From a bacterium (GTDB lineage: Bacteria; Bdellovibrionota_C; UBA2361; RFPC01): a DNA stretch of 64,000 bases. This document shows positions 50,273 to 57,798 of the stretch, one piece after another. Each line of letters begins with the position of its first letter. Within the stretch, counting starts at the first letter, position 1. Where the stretch lies: the NCBI GenBank assembly GCA_030431715.1, contig JAUIIO010000017.1, forward strand, positions 29,481-93,480, read 5' to 3'. The position numbers and the translations under genes are program-made. Under the pieces are notes generated by a model. The model had not been told where the DNA came from. It did not search any database and worked only from the letters and a program-made list of their open reading frames with translations.

Positions 50273-51694
50273 CTACTTTACGTCTTTCAGATCGTACTCT
50301 TTTAACTTATACAGTAGCGCACGGTGGCTGATTTCGAGGAGCTTTGCGGCTTTTGTGCGGTTGCCTTTTGTTTTCTTCAGGGCCTTATGAATCAGCTGTA
50401 CCTCAAGTGCTTTTGTATGCTGTTTAATTGAGAGAACATCACCGCTGATTGAAACATCCGAGTCTAATGCGCTTTGAGAGGTGTTAACGCCACCAGCTTT
50501 CTGAATTGATTCAGGAAGAGAGTCTATATCGATCTTACCGCTCTCAGTGAGTACCATTGCCCTTTCGATACAGTTTTCAAGCTCACGAATATTTCCTCGC
50601 CACTTATAGTTCATAAGACATTTTAGAGCGTCAGGTCCTACTTCTTTGATAGATAGACCGAGTCGCTTGTTATATTTCTTCATGAAGTGCTCAACCAGCA
50701 CCTGAATGTCCTCAGGGCGTTCATGAAGTGCGGGAAGGTGAAGAGAAACGACATTAAGCCGGTAGTAAAGGTCCTCTCGAAAACGTCCTTCCTTTACGTC
50801 GCTTTCAAGATTTCTGAGTGTTGCGGCAATAACGCGAACATCTATATTTACCGGCTGTTCATCTCCGACTCGGTGTATCTGTTGCTCTTGAAGTGCTCGT
50901 AGAAGTTTAACCTGCAGGTGTATTGGCATCTCGCCGATCTCGTCTAGAAAGAGGGTCCCTCCATCAGCTTCTTCAAAGAGCCCCTTCTTGTCGCGGCTGG
51001 CATCCGTAAAAGCGCCTTTTTTGTGGCCAAAAAGCTCGGATTCCATAAGTGTCTCTGGTATGGCACCGCAGTTAATAGCAATAAACGGTTTGTCCTTCCG
51101 AGGAGAATTGTGATGCAGGGCTTTGGCGATGAGCTCCTTACCTGTTCCGGATTGACCGGTGATAAGGACGGTGGTGTTGTACTTTGTGAGGCGCTTAATG
51201 GTTTCAAAGATATCCTTCATCGCCTTACTTTTTGCGATGATGTTGGCAAAACTATATTGTTTGTCGATTTCTGACTTCAGCGTAGCGTTCTCGCTTCGAA
51301 GTTGCTCGCGCTCTTCAATTTTCTTAAGAGTTAGTATGAGTTCATCTTGGTCAAAAGGCTTTGAGAGATAATCATAGGCACCTATCCTAAGAGCTTCTAC
51401 GGCGATATCATGACTTCCGTATCCTGTCATAAGAACAATCGCTATCTCAGGATTCGTAGCCTTGCACTGTTCTATAAAGGCGAGACCATCCATTTCCGGC
51501 ATCTGCAAGTCGCACAGGACGATGTCAAATACTCTGTCCTGTATAAGCTCTAATGCCGTCTCAGGATTCTCAATATCAGTGACGTTATAGCCGACAAGTT
51601 TTAAGTTCATGACAAGTGAGGTGCGCAGTGTCTTCTCATCGTCGACGACCAGTACAGAGAGAGGGGCGTGTTCTACTTGTGGTTGTTCAGTCAT
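50273..51694 (-). CDS. NtrC-family sigma-54-dependent response regulator
   Basis: The 473-residue product has a receiver domain with phospho-Asp in [15 protein letters not shown], an AAA+ domain (Walker [16 protein letters not shown], Walker [13 protein letters not shown]) and a Fis-type HTH ([20 protein letters not shown]). The sigma-54-contact loop reads GAFTDA in place of GAFTGA, a known but less common variant. The target genes are unknown; no kinase gene is adjacent. It overlaps the stop of the prepilin peptidase gene by 4 bp, suggesting a pilus- or secretion-linked role. Confidence 0.93.
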   Translation of the reverse strand: MTEQPQVEHAPLSVLVVDDEKTLRTSLVMNLKLVGYNVTDIENPETALELIQDRVFDIVLCDLQMPEMDGLAFIEQCKATNPEIAIVLMTGYGSHDIAVEALRIGAYDYLSKPFDQDELILTLKKIEEREQLRSENATLKSEIDKQYSFANIIAKSKAMKDIFETIKRLTKYNTTVLITGQSGTGKELIAKALHHNSPRKDKPFIAINCGAIPETLMESELFGHKKGAFTDASRDKKGLFEEADGGTLFLDEIGEMPIHLQVKLLRALQEQQIHRVGDEQPVNIDVRVIAATLRNLESDVKEGRFREDLYYRLNVVSLHLPALHERPEDIQVLVEHFMKKYNKRLGLSIKEVGPDALKCLMNYKWRGNIRELENCIERAMVLTESGKIDIDSLPESIQKAGGVNTSQSALDSDVSISGDVLSIKQHTKALEVQLIHKALKKTKGNRTKAAKLLEISHRALLYKLKEYDLKDVK

Positions 51695-52620
51695 GAGGCC
51701 ACCGCAAGGAAAACATCAGAAACCCCTTTGTTAAGAGCAACGAGGTACTTTGAGCCGGTGAAAATGTAGAGTGCATTAGCAACAGCTAAATAAGGACCGA
51801 AAGGCAGGTAATACGTCAGATTCCATCTTCCGTTGGTGAGGCGGGATAGAATGAGAAGAGCTATACCAGCGACTGAGCCGACAAGTGAGCCAATGAAAAT
51901 GGTATAAATTGAAGCCTCGGCCCCAAAGAGCGCACCAGTTAGAGCAAGTAACTTAACGTCACCGAGACCAAGTCCCTGCTTTTTTCGTAAGAAGGTGTAG
52001 ATCTCCGAAATGAGGAGTAGTACACCTGCTCCGCCAAGAATACCAAACAAGCACGACATAAGACCGTCTACCACTGGTGGCGTAAAGGTAGGAATAAAGT
52101 GATTGATGGCAGCTAAAAGCACACAGATAAGAAAGCCCGGATAGGTAATAACATTTGGGATAATGTAGTAATCGATATCTATAAAGCTAATAACGATAAG
52201 CATTGAAACAAAGGTAAACACGACAACAGCTGTAGGAAGAGGAAACATTGTAAATGAGAGATACGCATTTCCAGCTGAGAGAAGTTCGACAAGGGGATAG
52301 CGAAATGAAATTCGGGCTTCGCAGTATGAACATCTTCCTCTTAAGAGAAACCAACTTATAATCGGAATGTTGTGCCACCATGCGAGCGTCTTGCCACACG
52401 AGGTACAAAAAGATCGTTTTGGTTCGCTGATCGTAATCTTTTGATCCCCAAGGGGATGTGGGGCGATATCGTCTTCGTCTTCTAACTCGTCCTCTGTCTC
52501 CTCATCCTCTCCAAGTAAGCCGGTAAGGCCGCTCTCTCGTCCAAGAGGAATTCTGTATATACAGACAGAGAGAAAGCTGCCGATGATGGCGCCAAAGATG
52601 ATTACGAGTAATAGATCCAT
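51691..52620 (-). CDS. pilD: Type IV prepilin peptidase (PilD/GspO/TadA-type)
   Basis: The start is set at 52620 (MDLLLVIIFGAIIGSFLSVC); the open frame extends 51 bp further upstream without support. The product has the zinc-ribbon CTSCGKTLAWWHNIP and CSYCEARISFRYPLVE, then the catalytic Asp in FIDIDYYIIPN and GLGLGDVKLL. It cleaves and N-methylates type IV prepilins or pseudopilins in the inner membrane. An acidic insertion (about 36-58) in the cytoplasmic loop is unusual. The sigma-54 activator gene overlaps its 3' end by 4 bp. Confidence 0.92.
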   Translation of the reverse strand: MDLLLVIIFGAIIGSFLSVCIYRIPLGRESGLTGLLGEDEETEDELEDEDDIAPHPLGDQKITISEPKRSFCTSCGKTLAWWHNIPIISWFLLRGRCSYCEARISFRYPLVELLSAGNAYLSFTMFPLPTAVVVFTFVSMLIVISFIDIDYYIIPNVITYPGFLICVLLAAINHFIPTFTPPVVDGLMSCLFGILGGAGVLLLISEIYTFLRKKQGLGLGDVKLLALTGALFGAEASIYTIFIGSLVGSVAGIALLILSRLTNGRWNLTYYLPFGPYLAVANALYIFTGSKYLVALNKGVSDVFLAVAS

Positions 52621-52703
52621 AGAAATAGCTCTTCTTAATTGGGCAGCGAGTAATAAGAATACCCGTGCCACGTATCTTTAGATTCATTCAGTCATATACG
52701 ATT

Positions 52704-52717
52704 TGCAAATATTTGCA
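52704..52717. promoter_or_regulatory. Perfect 14-bp palindrome TGCAAATATTTGCA
   Basis: It lies in the 278-bp gap between the prepilin peptidase start and the dehydrogenase stop, about 84 bp upstream of the former. A related ATTTGCATATA follows at 52763. A regulator-binding site is possible; no function is known. Confidence 0.4.
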
Positions 52718-52782
52718 TAGCTATAAATATGTGATTACAGCCACTTAGCTGGTCCTCGCATAATTTGCATATATCAATCTCC

Positions 52783-52848
52783 TTATCCTCCTCCTGCACT
52801 TGCACCTCCTCCTCATCCAGTTTTTATGCAGGTGCAGGAGGAGGATAA
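52783..52848. terminator. Large hairpin of the GCAGGTGCAGGA family (likely terminator)
   Basis: TTATCCTCCTCCTGCACTTG plus CA (52783-52804) and its near-perfect reverse complement (52827-52848; 21 of 22 match) flank a 22-nt loop with a T run. It lies 50 bp after the dehydrogenase stop and shares its core with the repeat at 31.5 kb. Confidence 0.6.
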
Positions 52849-52898
52849 AGATGAGGATTAGGAGAAGGAAGGGGTGGCGCGTTGGGAGTAATCCGAAA

Positions 52899-53912
52899 TT
52901 ACGCTTTCTCTGAAACGAGATTAAGACCAACCGAATTTTCACAAGCTCCCGTTTTAAAAAACTGGGTGATATTGGAAGCCGTAGTGCCGGCGATTGCGAT
53001 CATTGCCTCTCTTGTAAAAAAAGCCTGATGGCCGGTAACAAGCACATTCGGGAAGGTGAGAAGACGCGCGAAGACATCGTCTTTCATAACGAAATTTGAG
53101 AGGTCGCTGAAAAAGAGATCTCCTTCCTCTTCATAAACATCAATTGCAAGAGCGCCGATGTGCTCAGACTTAAGCCCACCAATAACTGCGTTCGTATCAA
53201 TCAGGCCTCCGCGGCTGGTGTTTACAATGATAACGCCCTTCTTTGTTTTGCAAAGGGTCTCTTCACAGATCAGGTGATGCGTCGCAGGGGTGAGCGGGCA
53301 GTGCAGCGAAAGGATATCAGAGTGGCTTAGAACCTCATCAAAAGTCATTACTTTAGCGCCAGACTTGTGTGGGCCTGGCTCTAAAGCCGGGTCACTAATG
53401 AGAACTTCGCAGCCAAAACCGAGGAGGATACCGACAGTAACCATCCCGATTTTACCTGCTCCGACAACGCCAACTGTTTTACCATTGAGGTCGAAACCAA
53501 TTAGCCCATCAAGCTCGAAGTTGCCCTCTCGTACGCGGTTGTACGCGCGGTAAATTTTTCGATTAACTCCCATAAGAAGCGCTATTGTGTGCTCTGCCAC
53601 AGCATGGGGGGAGTATTCAGGTACTCGCACGACAGCGATGTTTTTCTTCGCGGCGGCTGCGAGATTAACGTGATTAAACCCAGCTGAGCGAAGCGCTATA
53701 AGTTTAATTCCGAGATCTGCCAGCACGTCGATAGTCTCTTTAGAGAGATCATCATTTACGAATGCGCATACTGCATCGAAGCCACTGGCGAGGCCTGCTG
53801 TCTTTGGAGAGAGACGTGCCTCAAAGAATTCAATACCGATATCGTGTGATGTAAAAGCGTTGGTGAAGAAACCGTGGTCGTATTTCTTAGCGCTAAAATG
53901 TGCAACTTTCAT
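52899..53912 (-). CDS. ldhA: D-lactate dehydrogenase/2-hydroxyacid dehydrogenase (LdhA type)
   Basis: The 337-residue product starts MKVAHFSAKKYDHGFF and has the NAD-binding GxGxxG as GVVGAGKIGMVTVGILLGFG. The catalytic Arg is in NTSRGGLID, Glu in YEEEGDLFFSD and His in GHQAFFT. It fits LdhA of E. coli. It reduces pyruvate to D-lactate with NADH under fermentative conditions. It lies 11 bp after mlaC in the same direction and may share its transcript. Confidence 0.88.
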   Translation of the reverse strand: MKVAHFSAKKYDHGFFTNAFTSHDIGIEFFEARLSPKTAGLASGFDAVCAFVNDDLSKETIDVLADLGIKLIALRSAGFNHVNLAAAAKKNIAVVRVPEYSPHAVAEHTIALLMGVNRKIYRAYNRVREGNFELDGLIGFDLNGKTVGVVGAGKIGMVTVGILLGFGCEVLISDPALEPGPHKSGAKVMTFDEVLSHSDILSLHCPLTPATHHLICEETLCKTKKGVIIVNTSRGGLIDTNAVIGGLKSEHIGALAIDVYEEEGDLFFSDLSNFVMKDDVFARLLTFPNVLVTGHQAFFTREAMIAIAGTTASNITQFFKTGACENSVGLNLVSEKA

Positions 53913-53923
53913 AGGTGTGGGTT

Positions 53924-54538
53924 CTATGAGGTTTTCGCGTTCTTCTCTTTGAGCCGCTCGAGCAGTCCTGAGAACTGTTCCTTACGGATGATGCCTGCAA
54001 ACTCATTTCGGTAATTTGCAACGAGGCCAATATTCTCAATGATAACATCGTACACGCGCCATGTTTCGCCAGTCTTATTCACGAGCTTGTAATCAATCGG
54101 AAAGAGATCTCCCTTGTAATCCACCGTAGTTTTGACTAGGGCTTTCGGGAATTTTATTTTCTCCTCTTTGATGGTAACCATCCCCTCTTCAACATTCTCG
54201 ATACGAGCAAGGTAAGTTTTTGCGAGAAGTTCAGAGAAGAGTGATACGAACTCCTTTTGCTGGGCTGGGGTAATGGTCTTCCACTTCGCCCCTAGTGAAC
54301 GTTTTGCCATCTCATCAAAGTCAAACTTAGGCTCAATAACAAGCCGCATGTTTTTTCTGCGCTCATCAATCTGAGCATCCCCGGAGTACTTGTTCACGAT
54401 CTTAACAAGTTCATCAATTGTCTCCTGCATTTCAACTTTGGGAGAAGTCTTTGTGGCTGCTTCCTTTCCAAATACTGGCAGGCTGATGAAGAGAGAAACG
54501 AGAGTGAGTGTGAGCAAGTTCTTTAACATTATGTTCAT
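53924..54538 (-). CDS. mlaC: MlaC phospholipid-binding periplasmic protein
   Basis: The 204-residue product has a signal peptide (about 1-24, ending VFG before KEAAT). The MlaC fold follows, with KNMRLVIEPKFDFDEMAKRS and LGAKWKTITPAQQKEFVSLF. MlaC carries phospholipids between the outer-membrane MlaA complex and the inner-membrane MlaFED complex. No MlaA gene is in the window. It is the last mla gene in the operon. Confidence 0.92.
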   Translation of the reverse strand: MNIMLKNLLTLTLVSLFISLPVFGKEAATKTSPKVEMQETIDELVKIVNKYSGDAQIDERRKNMRLVIEPKFDFDEMAKRSLGAKWKTITPAQQKEFVSLFSELLAKTYLARIENVEEGMVTIKEEKIKFPKALVKTTVDYKGDLFPIDYKLVNKTGETWRVYDVIIENIGLVANYRNEFAGIIRKEQFSGLLERLKEKNAKTS

Positions 54539-54592
54539 ATCCTAAAATAGCTTTACTTCTGTAGGGGGAGGAAAGGTATTACACAGTGGCGC

Positions 54593-55132
54593 CTAGTTGG
54601 CTACCTCAATATCAGCTTCTTCCTCCTCCTCATCATCGCCACCTATACTATGGACGATTTTACCGATGATATCTTCAATATCAATGACAGATTCAGTCTC
54701 AATTATAGTCTCTCCGGGGCCTATAACGATGTCAGAGGCGCCTCTTGATATCTTTACGTAACGGTCGCCTATGATGCCCTGAGTTCGAATAGAAGCGATA
54801 TCGTCGTCGAAGATCTTGATATCATTACTCAGACGTAAAGTGACAATAGCCTCAGGATCCTGTAGCTCAACCTTTACAACCTGACCGATCGGAACACCGG
54901 CAATCTCGACAGGAGCTCCTGTTTTGAGGCCGGAGATATTATCAAACTCAGCCTTAATATCATACTTATCAGAGGAGCTTAGCTCTAATCCACCAAGTCC
55001 CATAGCCTGATAGCCTGCCGCGGCTACTCCAAGCAGGGCAAAGAGCCCGACAAAGAACTCTATAGTAAAGGTACGCCTCGGTAGCTGTATCTCATGTTTT
55101 TGTGTGTCACTATTGGATGTGGATTGGTCCAT
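54593..55132 (-). CDS. mlaD: MlaD (MCE-domain) lipid-transport protein
   Basis: The 179-residue product has one N-terminal membrane segment (about 23-45) and an MCE domain with IKAEFDNISGLKTGAPVEIA and GVPIGQVVKVELQ. The C-terminus is highly acidic. MlaD forms a hexameric channel on MlaE. Its start overlaps the end of the ATPase gene by 23 bp, implying coupled translation. Confidence 0.95.
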   Translation of the reverse strand: MDQSTSNSDTQKHEIQLPRRTFTIEFFVGLFALLGVAAAGYQAMGLGGLELSSSDKYDIKAEFDNISGLKTGAPVEIAGVPIGQVVKVELQDPEAIVTLRLSNDIKIFDDDIASIRTQGIIGDRYVKISRGASDIVIGPGETIIETESVIDIEDIIGKIVHSIGGDDEEEEEADIEVAN

Positions 55133-55859
55133 CTACTCTCCCATGTAAGAATTGCTGAACTTCAGGCATTGGCGAATTACGGAAATCATCCGGAGATGCT
55201 TCAATAATAACTTTGCCCCCAAGAAGCATTACAACGATATCTGAAACTTGAAAAACCTCTGGCAATTCATGGCTTATCACTACACCAGTAAAATGCCATT
55301 CCTTCTTGCATTCATCAATAAGGTCGTATACTTCCTGACCTACAAGCGGGTCAAGTCCAGTGTTAGGTTCATCAAATAATAGAACTTTTGGCTCAGTAAT
55401 AAGGGCTCTAGCCATTCCTACTCGTTTTCTGAGCCCAATTGAGATCTCTTCCGGATAGGAGTTGGAATACGGGGCAAGATTCATCTCCGTGATGATCTTT
55501 CTTGTTTTATCGTGAATCTCATCTGCGCTATGCCCACAACGCTGTTGTAGCGGAAAAGCGATGTTCTGGTAAACAGTAAGTGAATCGAAGAGGGCAGCAG
55601 ACTGAAAAAGAACACCGAGATCCTGGCGAATACTATTACGCTCTGCCTCGTTGCTCGCTGCAGTTATGTTTTTATCACCAACCAGAATTTCACCTTGTTC
55701 AGGTTCAAGAATGCCCATAATCAGTTTTAGGAGCACAGATTTTCCAACGCCACTTGGGCCAACAATTGTTGTGGTCTGACCCGGAAGTATTTCAATACTT
55801 ACTCCATCAAGTACCACTTGATCGCCAAACCGCTTATGTACGTTTCGAATCGAAATCAC
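55110..55859 (-). CDS. mlaF: MlaF ABC ATPase
   Basis: The 249-residue product has Walker A GPSGVGKSVLLK, Q-loop, signature IGLRKRVGMARAL (SIGLRK), Walker B VLLFDEPNTGLDP and a His switch (VISHELPEV). The signature I-G-L rather than LSGGQ is usual for MlaF. It powers phospholipid transport with MlaE. No separate MlaB (STAS) gene was seen in the operon. Confidence 0.95.
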   Translation of the reverse strand: MISIRNVHKRFGDQVVLDGVSIEILPGQTTTIVGPSGVGKSVLLKLIMGILEPEQGEILVGDKNITAASNEAERNSIRQDLGVLFQSAALFDSLTVYQNIAFPLQQRCGHSADEIHDKTRKIITEMNLAPYSNSYPEEISIGLRKRVGMARALITEPKVLLFDEPNTGLDPLVGQEVYDLIDECKKEWHFTGVVISHELPEVFQVSDIVVMLLGGKVIIEASPDDFRNSPMPEVQQFLHGRVDGPIHIQ

Positions 55860-55866
55860 CCTGCCG

Positions 55867-56697
55867 CTATTCCATGATAAGTCGGGTTAAGATACTGGTG
55901 AGGAAGTAGTCTGTGATAAGCACAGCAACTGATGCTGTCACTACAGACTGTGTGGTCGCTCTGTTTACCCCTACAGCACCAAAGCCACAAGTGTACCCCT
56001 TGTAACAGCTGACCCATCCAAAGATGAAGCCAAATACTATTGATTTAATGAAACCAGAGTAGACGTCTACCGTACCAACGGCATGCACCATCTGTGTAAT
56101 GAACGTTCCTGAGCTCAGGCCAAGGAGTCCGGTGCCAACAATATAACCACCAAATATTCCTAGCACGATAAAGATTGCAGTTAGAAGTGGTACAGCAATA
56201 AGTCCAGCAACAAATCTGGGTGCCATAAGGTAGCGCATCGGATCGACTGCCATTGAGCGCAGCGCATCAATCTGCTCTGTGATGCGCATAATACCAACCT
56301 CTGCCGTTATGGCAGAACCAGCCCTACCAATGACCATAAGCGCTGTTAGTACTGGTCCAAGTTCGCGAATTAAGCTTAGTGCTACAGCTGAGCCAGTAAA
56401 TGCAGTGGCGCCAAATTTTGAAAGTGTATATTCGCCTTGAACCGCGAGCACAGCACCAGTGAAGACACCAATAAGTGCTATCACAAGAGTTGATTGAACA
56501 CCTATCTGATAGAGCTGTGTGATAATGAGTCTTGGTCGAAAGGGAGGGGAAATGACACCTAAAATAGTGCGATACAGAAATATCCACGACCGCCCCCAGT
56601 TCTCCACCATATCAAGAATATAAGTGCCGACTATTTCTATTCGCTGCGTAAATGACTTACACTCTTTTGCTTCTACATGTGCCGCATCAGCTGACAT
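55867..56697 (-). CDS. mlaE: MlaE inner-membrane permease
   Basis: The 276-residue product has the MlaE family pattern LIRELGPVLTALMVIGRAGS plus AITAEVGIMRITEQIDALRS and VDPMRYLMAPR, with about five membrane segments. It forms the membrane core of the Mla transporter. It starts the mla cluster, 3 bp from the end of rlmE. Confidence 0.95.
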   Translation of the reverse strand: MSADAAHVEAKECKSFTQRIEIVGTYILDMVENWGRSWIFLYRTILGVISPPFRPRLIITQLYQIGVQSTLVIALIGVFTGAVLAVQGEYTLSKFGATAFTGSAVALSLIRELGPVLTALMVIGRAGSAITAEVGIMRITEQIDALRSMAVDPMRYLMAPRFVAGLIAVPLLTAIFIVLGIFGGYIVGTGLLGLSSGTFITQMVHAVGTVDVYSGFIKSIVFGFIFGWVSCYKGYTCGFGAVGVNRATTQSVVTASVAVLITDYFLTSILTRLIME

Positions 56698-56700
56698 AGG

Positions 56701-57303
56701 CTAGTGTCCCTTATATCCTGTTCCAATCACGTAAAGTTCGTTTGAAGTTTTTCTCGTCGACTTGAGTTTAGACTTTTGAAGTTTTGCAAAAAACGGTCGT
56801 GCCTCTCTAATAAATTCCTCGGTCTCATTGCCATTAAAAACCTTTGCCACCCAGCTTCCTCCTTTTTTAAGTAACCGGGAGGCAGCAAAGAGTGCTAACT
56901 CCGCTGAGGCTACTGTTGCGATGCTGTCAACTTCCCGTATGCCAGTATGCTTTGGTGACATGTCGGAAAGAAGTACATCTGCCATTCCACCGAGGAGGTT
57001 TTTTATCTCATCGATATTCTCATCATCGCGGACATCTCCACAGATGAATTTGACATGCTCCTCAGGCAGTGGCTCAACTTCAACCAGATCTATACCTACC
57101 ACTAAACCCGAGTTTCCGACAGATTGAGCCGCAACCTGTGACCAGCCGCCTGGCCATGCTCCAAGATCTACGACACGCAGACCGGGCCGCAATAACCGGT
57201 GTTTCGTGTGTAGCTCCTGCAGCTTATAAGAAGCTCTCGAGCGGAAACCTTCTCTCTTTGCTTGCTGATAAAAACTGTCTTTTCTCTGATATTTCGATGA
57301 CAT
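56701..57303 (-). CDS. rlmE: RlmE/FtsJ 23S rRNA methyltransferase
   Basis: The 200-residue product has a basic start (SSKYQRKDSFYQQAKREGFR), the SAM-binding motif VVDLGAWPGGWSQVAAQ, and the K-D-K-E set with Asp in LLSDMSPKHTG and Lys in GGSWVAKVFNGNE. It methylates U2552 of 23S rRNA (2'-O). It sits directly upstream of mlaE, probably in one transcript. Confidence 0.93.
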   Translation of the reverse strand: MSSKYQRKDSFYQQAKREGFRSRASYKLQELHTKHRLLRPGLRVVDLGAWPGGWSQVAAQSVGNSGLVVGIDLVEVEPLPEEHVKFICGDVRDDENIDEIKNLLGGMADVLLSDMSPKHTGIREVDSIATVASAELALFAASRLLKKGGSWVAKVFNGNETEEFIREARPFFAKLQKSKLKSTRKTSNELYVIGTGYKGH

Positions 57304-57385
57304 AACACCTAAGACTATGAACGTACGTAAGGAAAAAGTAAAACATAATTATGGAAAAAAAATAGAAATCGATATAGAAAATTAC

Positions 57386-57414
57386 TTGAAATGGGGCATG
57401 GGCTTTGATATAGA
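57386..57414 (+). promoter_or_regulatory. Strong sigma-70-type promoter for the small membrane protein gene
   Basis: TTGAAA (57386-57391), a 17-bp spacer and TATAGA (57409-57414). The motif ATATAGAA recurs three times around it. It lies 60 bp before the ATG at 57475. Confidence 0.6.
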
Positions 57415-57474
57415 ACTAATATAGAAACGAGTTGGCTCGCTAAAAAATGAGTCAAATATTTGTTTGGAGGTTTT

Positions 57475-57705
57475 ATGAGCTTTATTGAATACACACTCAC
57501 TTTCGGTCTCGACATCGTGCTTCTCGCGGCAACGCTTAGCTATATCTGTAGACTACTAGTTTTGTCCTTTAATAATGAAGAGGCTTTTCATGGCGGAGGT
57601 TCATTCCATGATTCTCGGTGTGCTGGTTTGTCTGGAGTAAATAGTACTGGCGGAAACTTTAAACGTTCGCTTCTAAATCAAAATGTGAGTGTACGTTCTG
57701 CCTAG
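57475..57705 (+). CDS. Small single-span membrane protein (76 residues)
   Basis: The ATG at 57475 follows GGAGG (57465). The product has one membrane segment (about 8-32, YTLTFGLDIVLLAATLSYIC) and a Gly/Ser/Asn-rich tail. No family is recognised. Good promoter and ribosome-binding site, rather than homology, support it as a real gene. Confidence 0.5.
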   Translation: MSFIEYTLTFGLDIVLLAATLSYICRLLVLSFNNEEAFHGGGSFHDSRCAGLSGVNSTGGNFKRSLLNQNVSVRSA

Positions 57706-57798
57706 AGTTTAAAGCAGTGCTTTAATTCATATTCGTTAGTGCTATAGTGACTTGCGGAAACAGTAACATTAACTAAACCGACCAAGACGTAGTACCAA

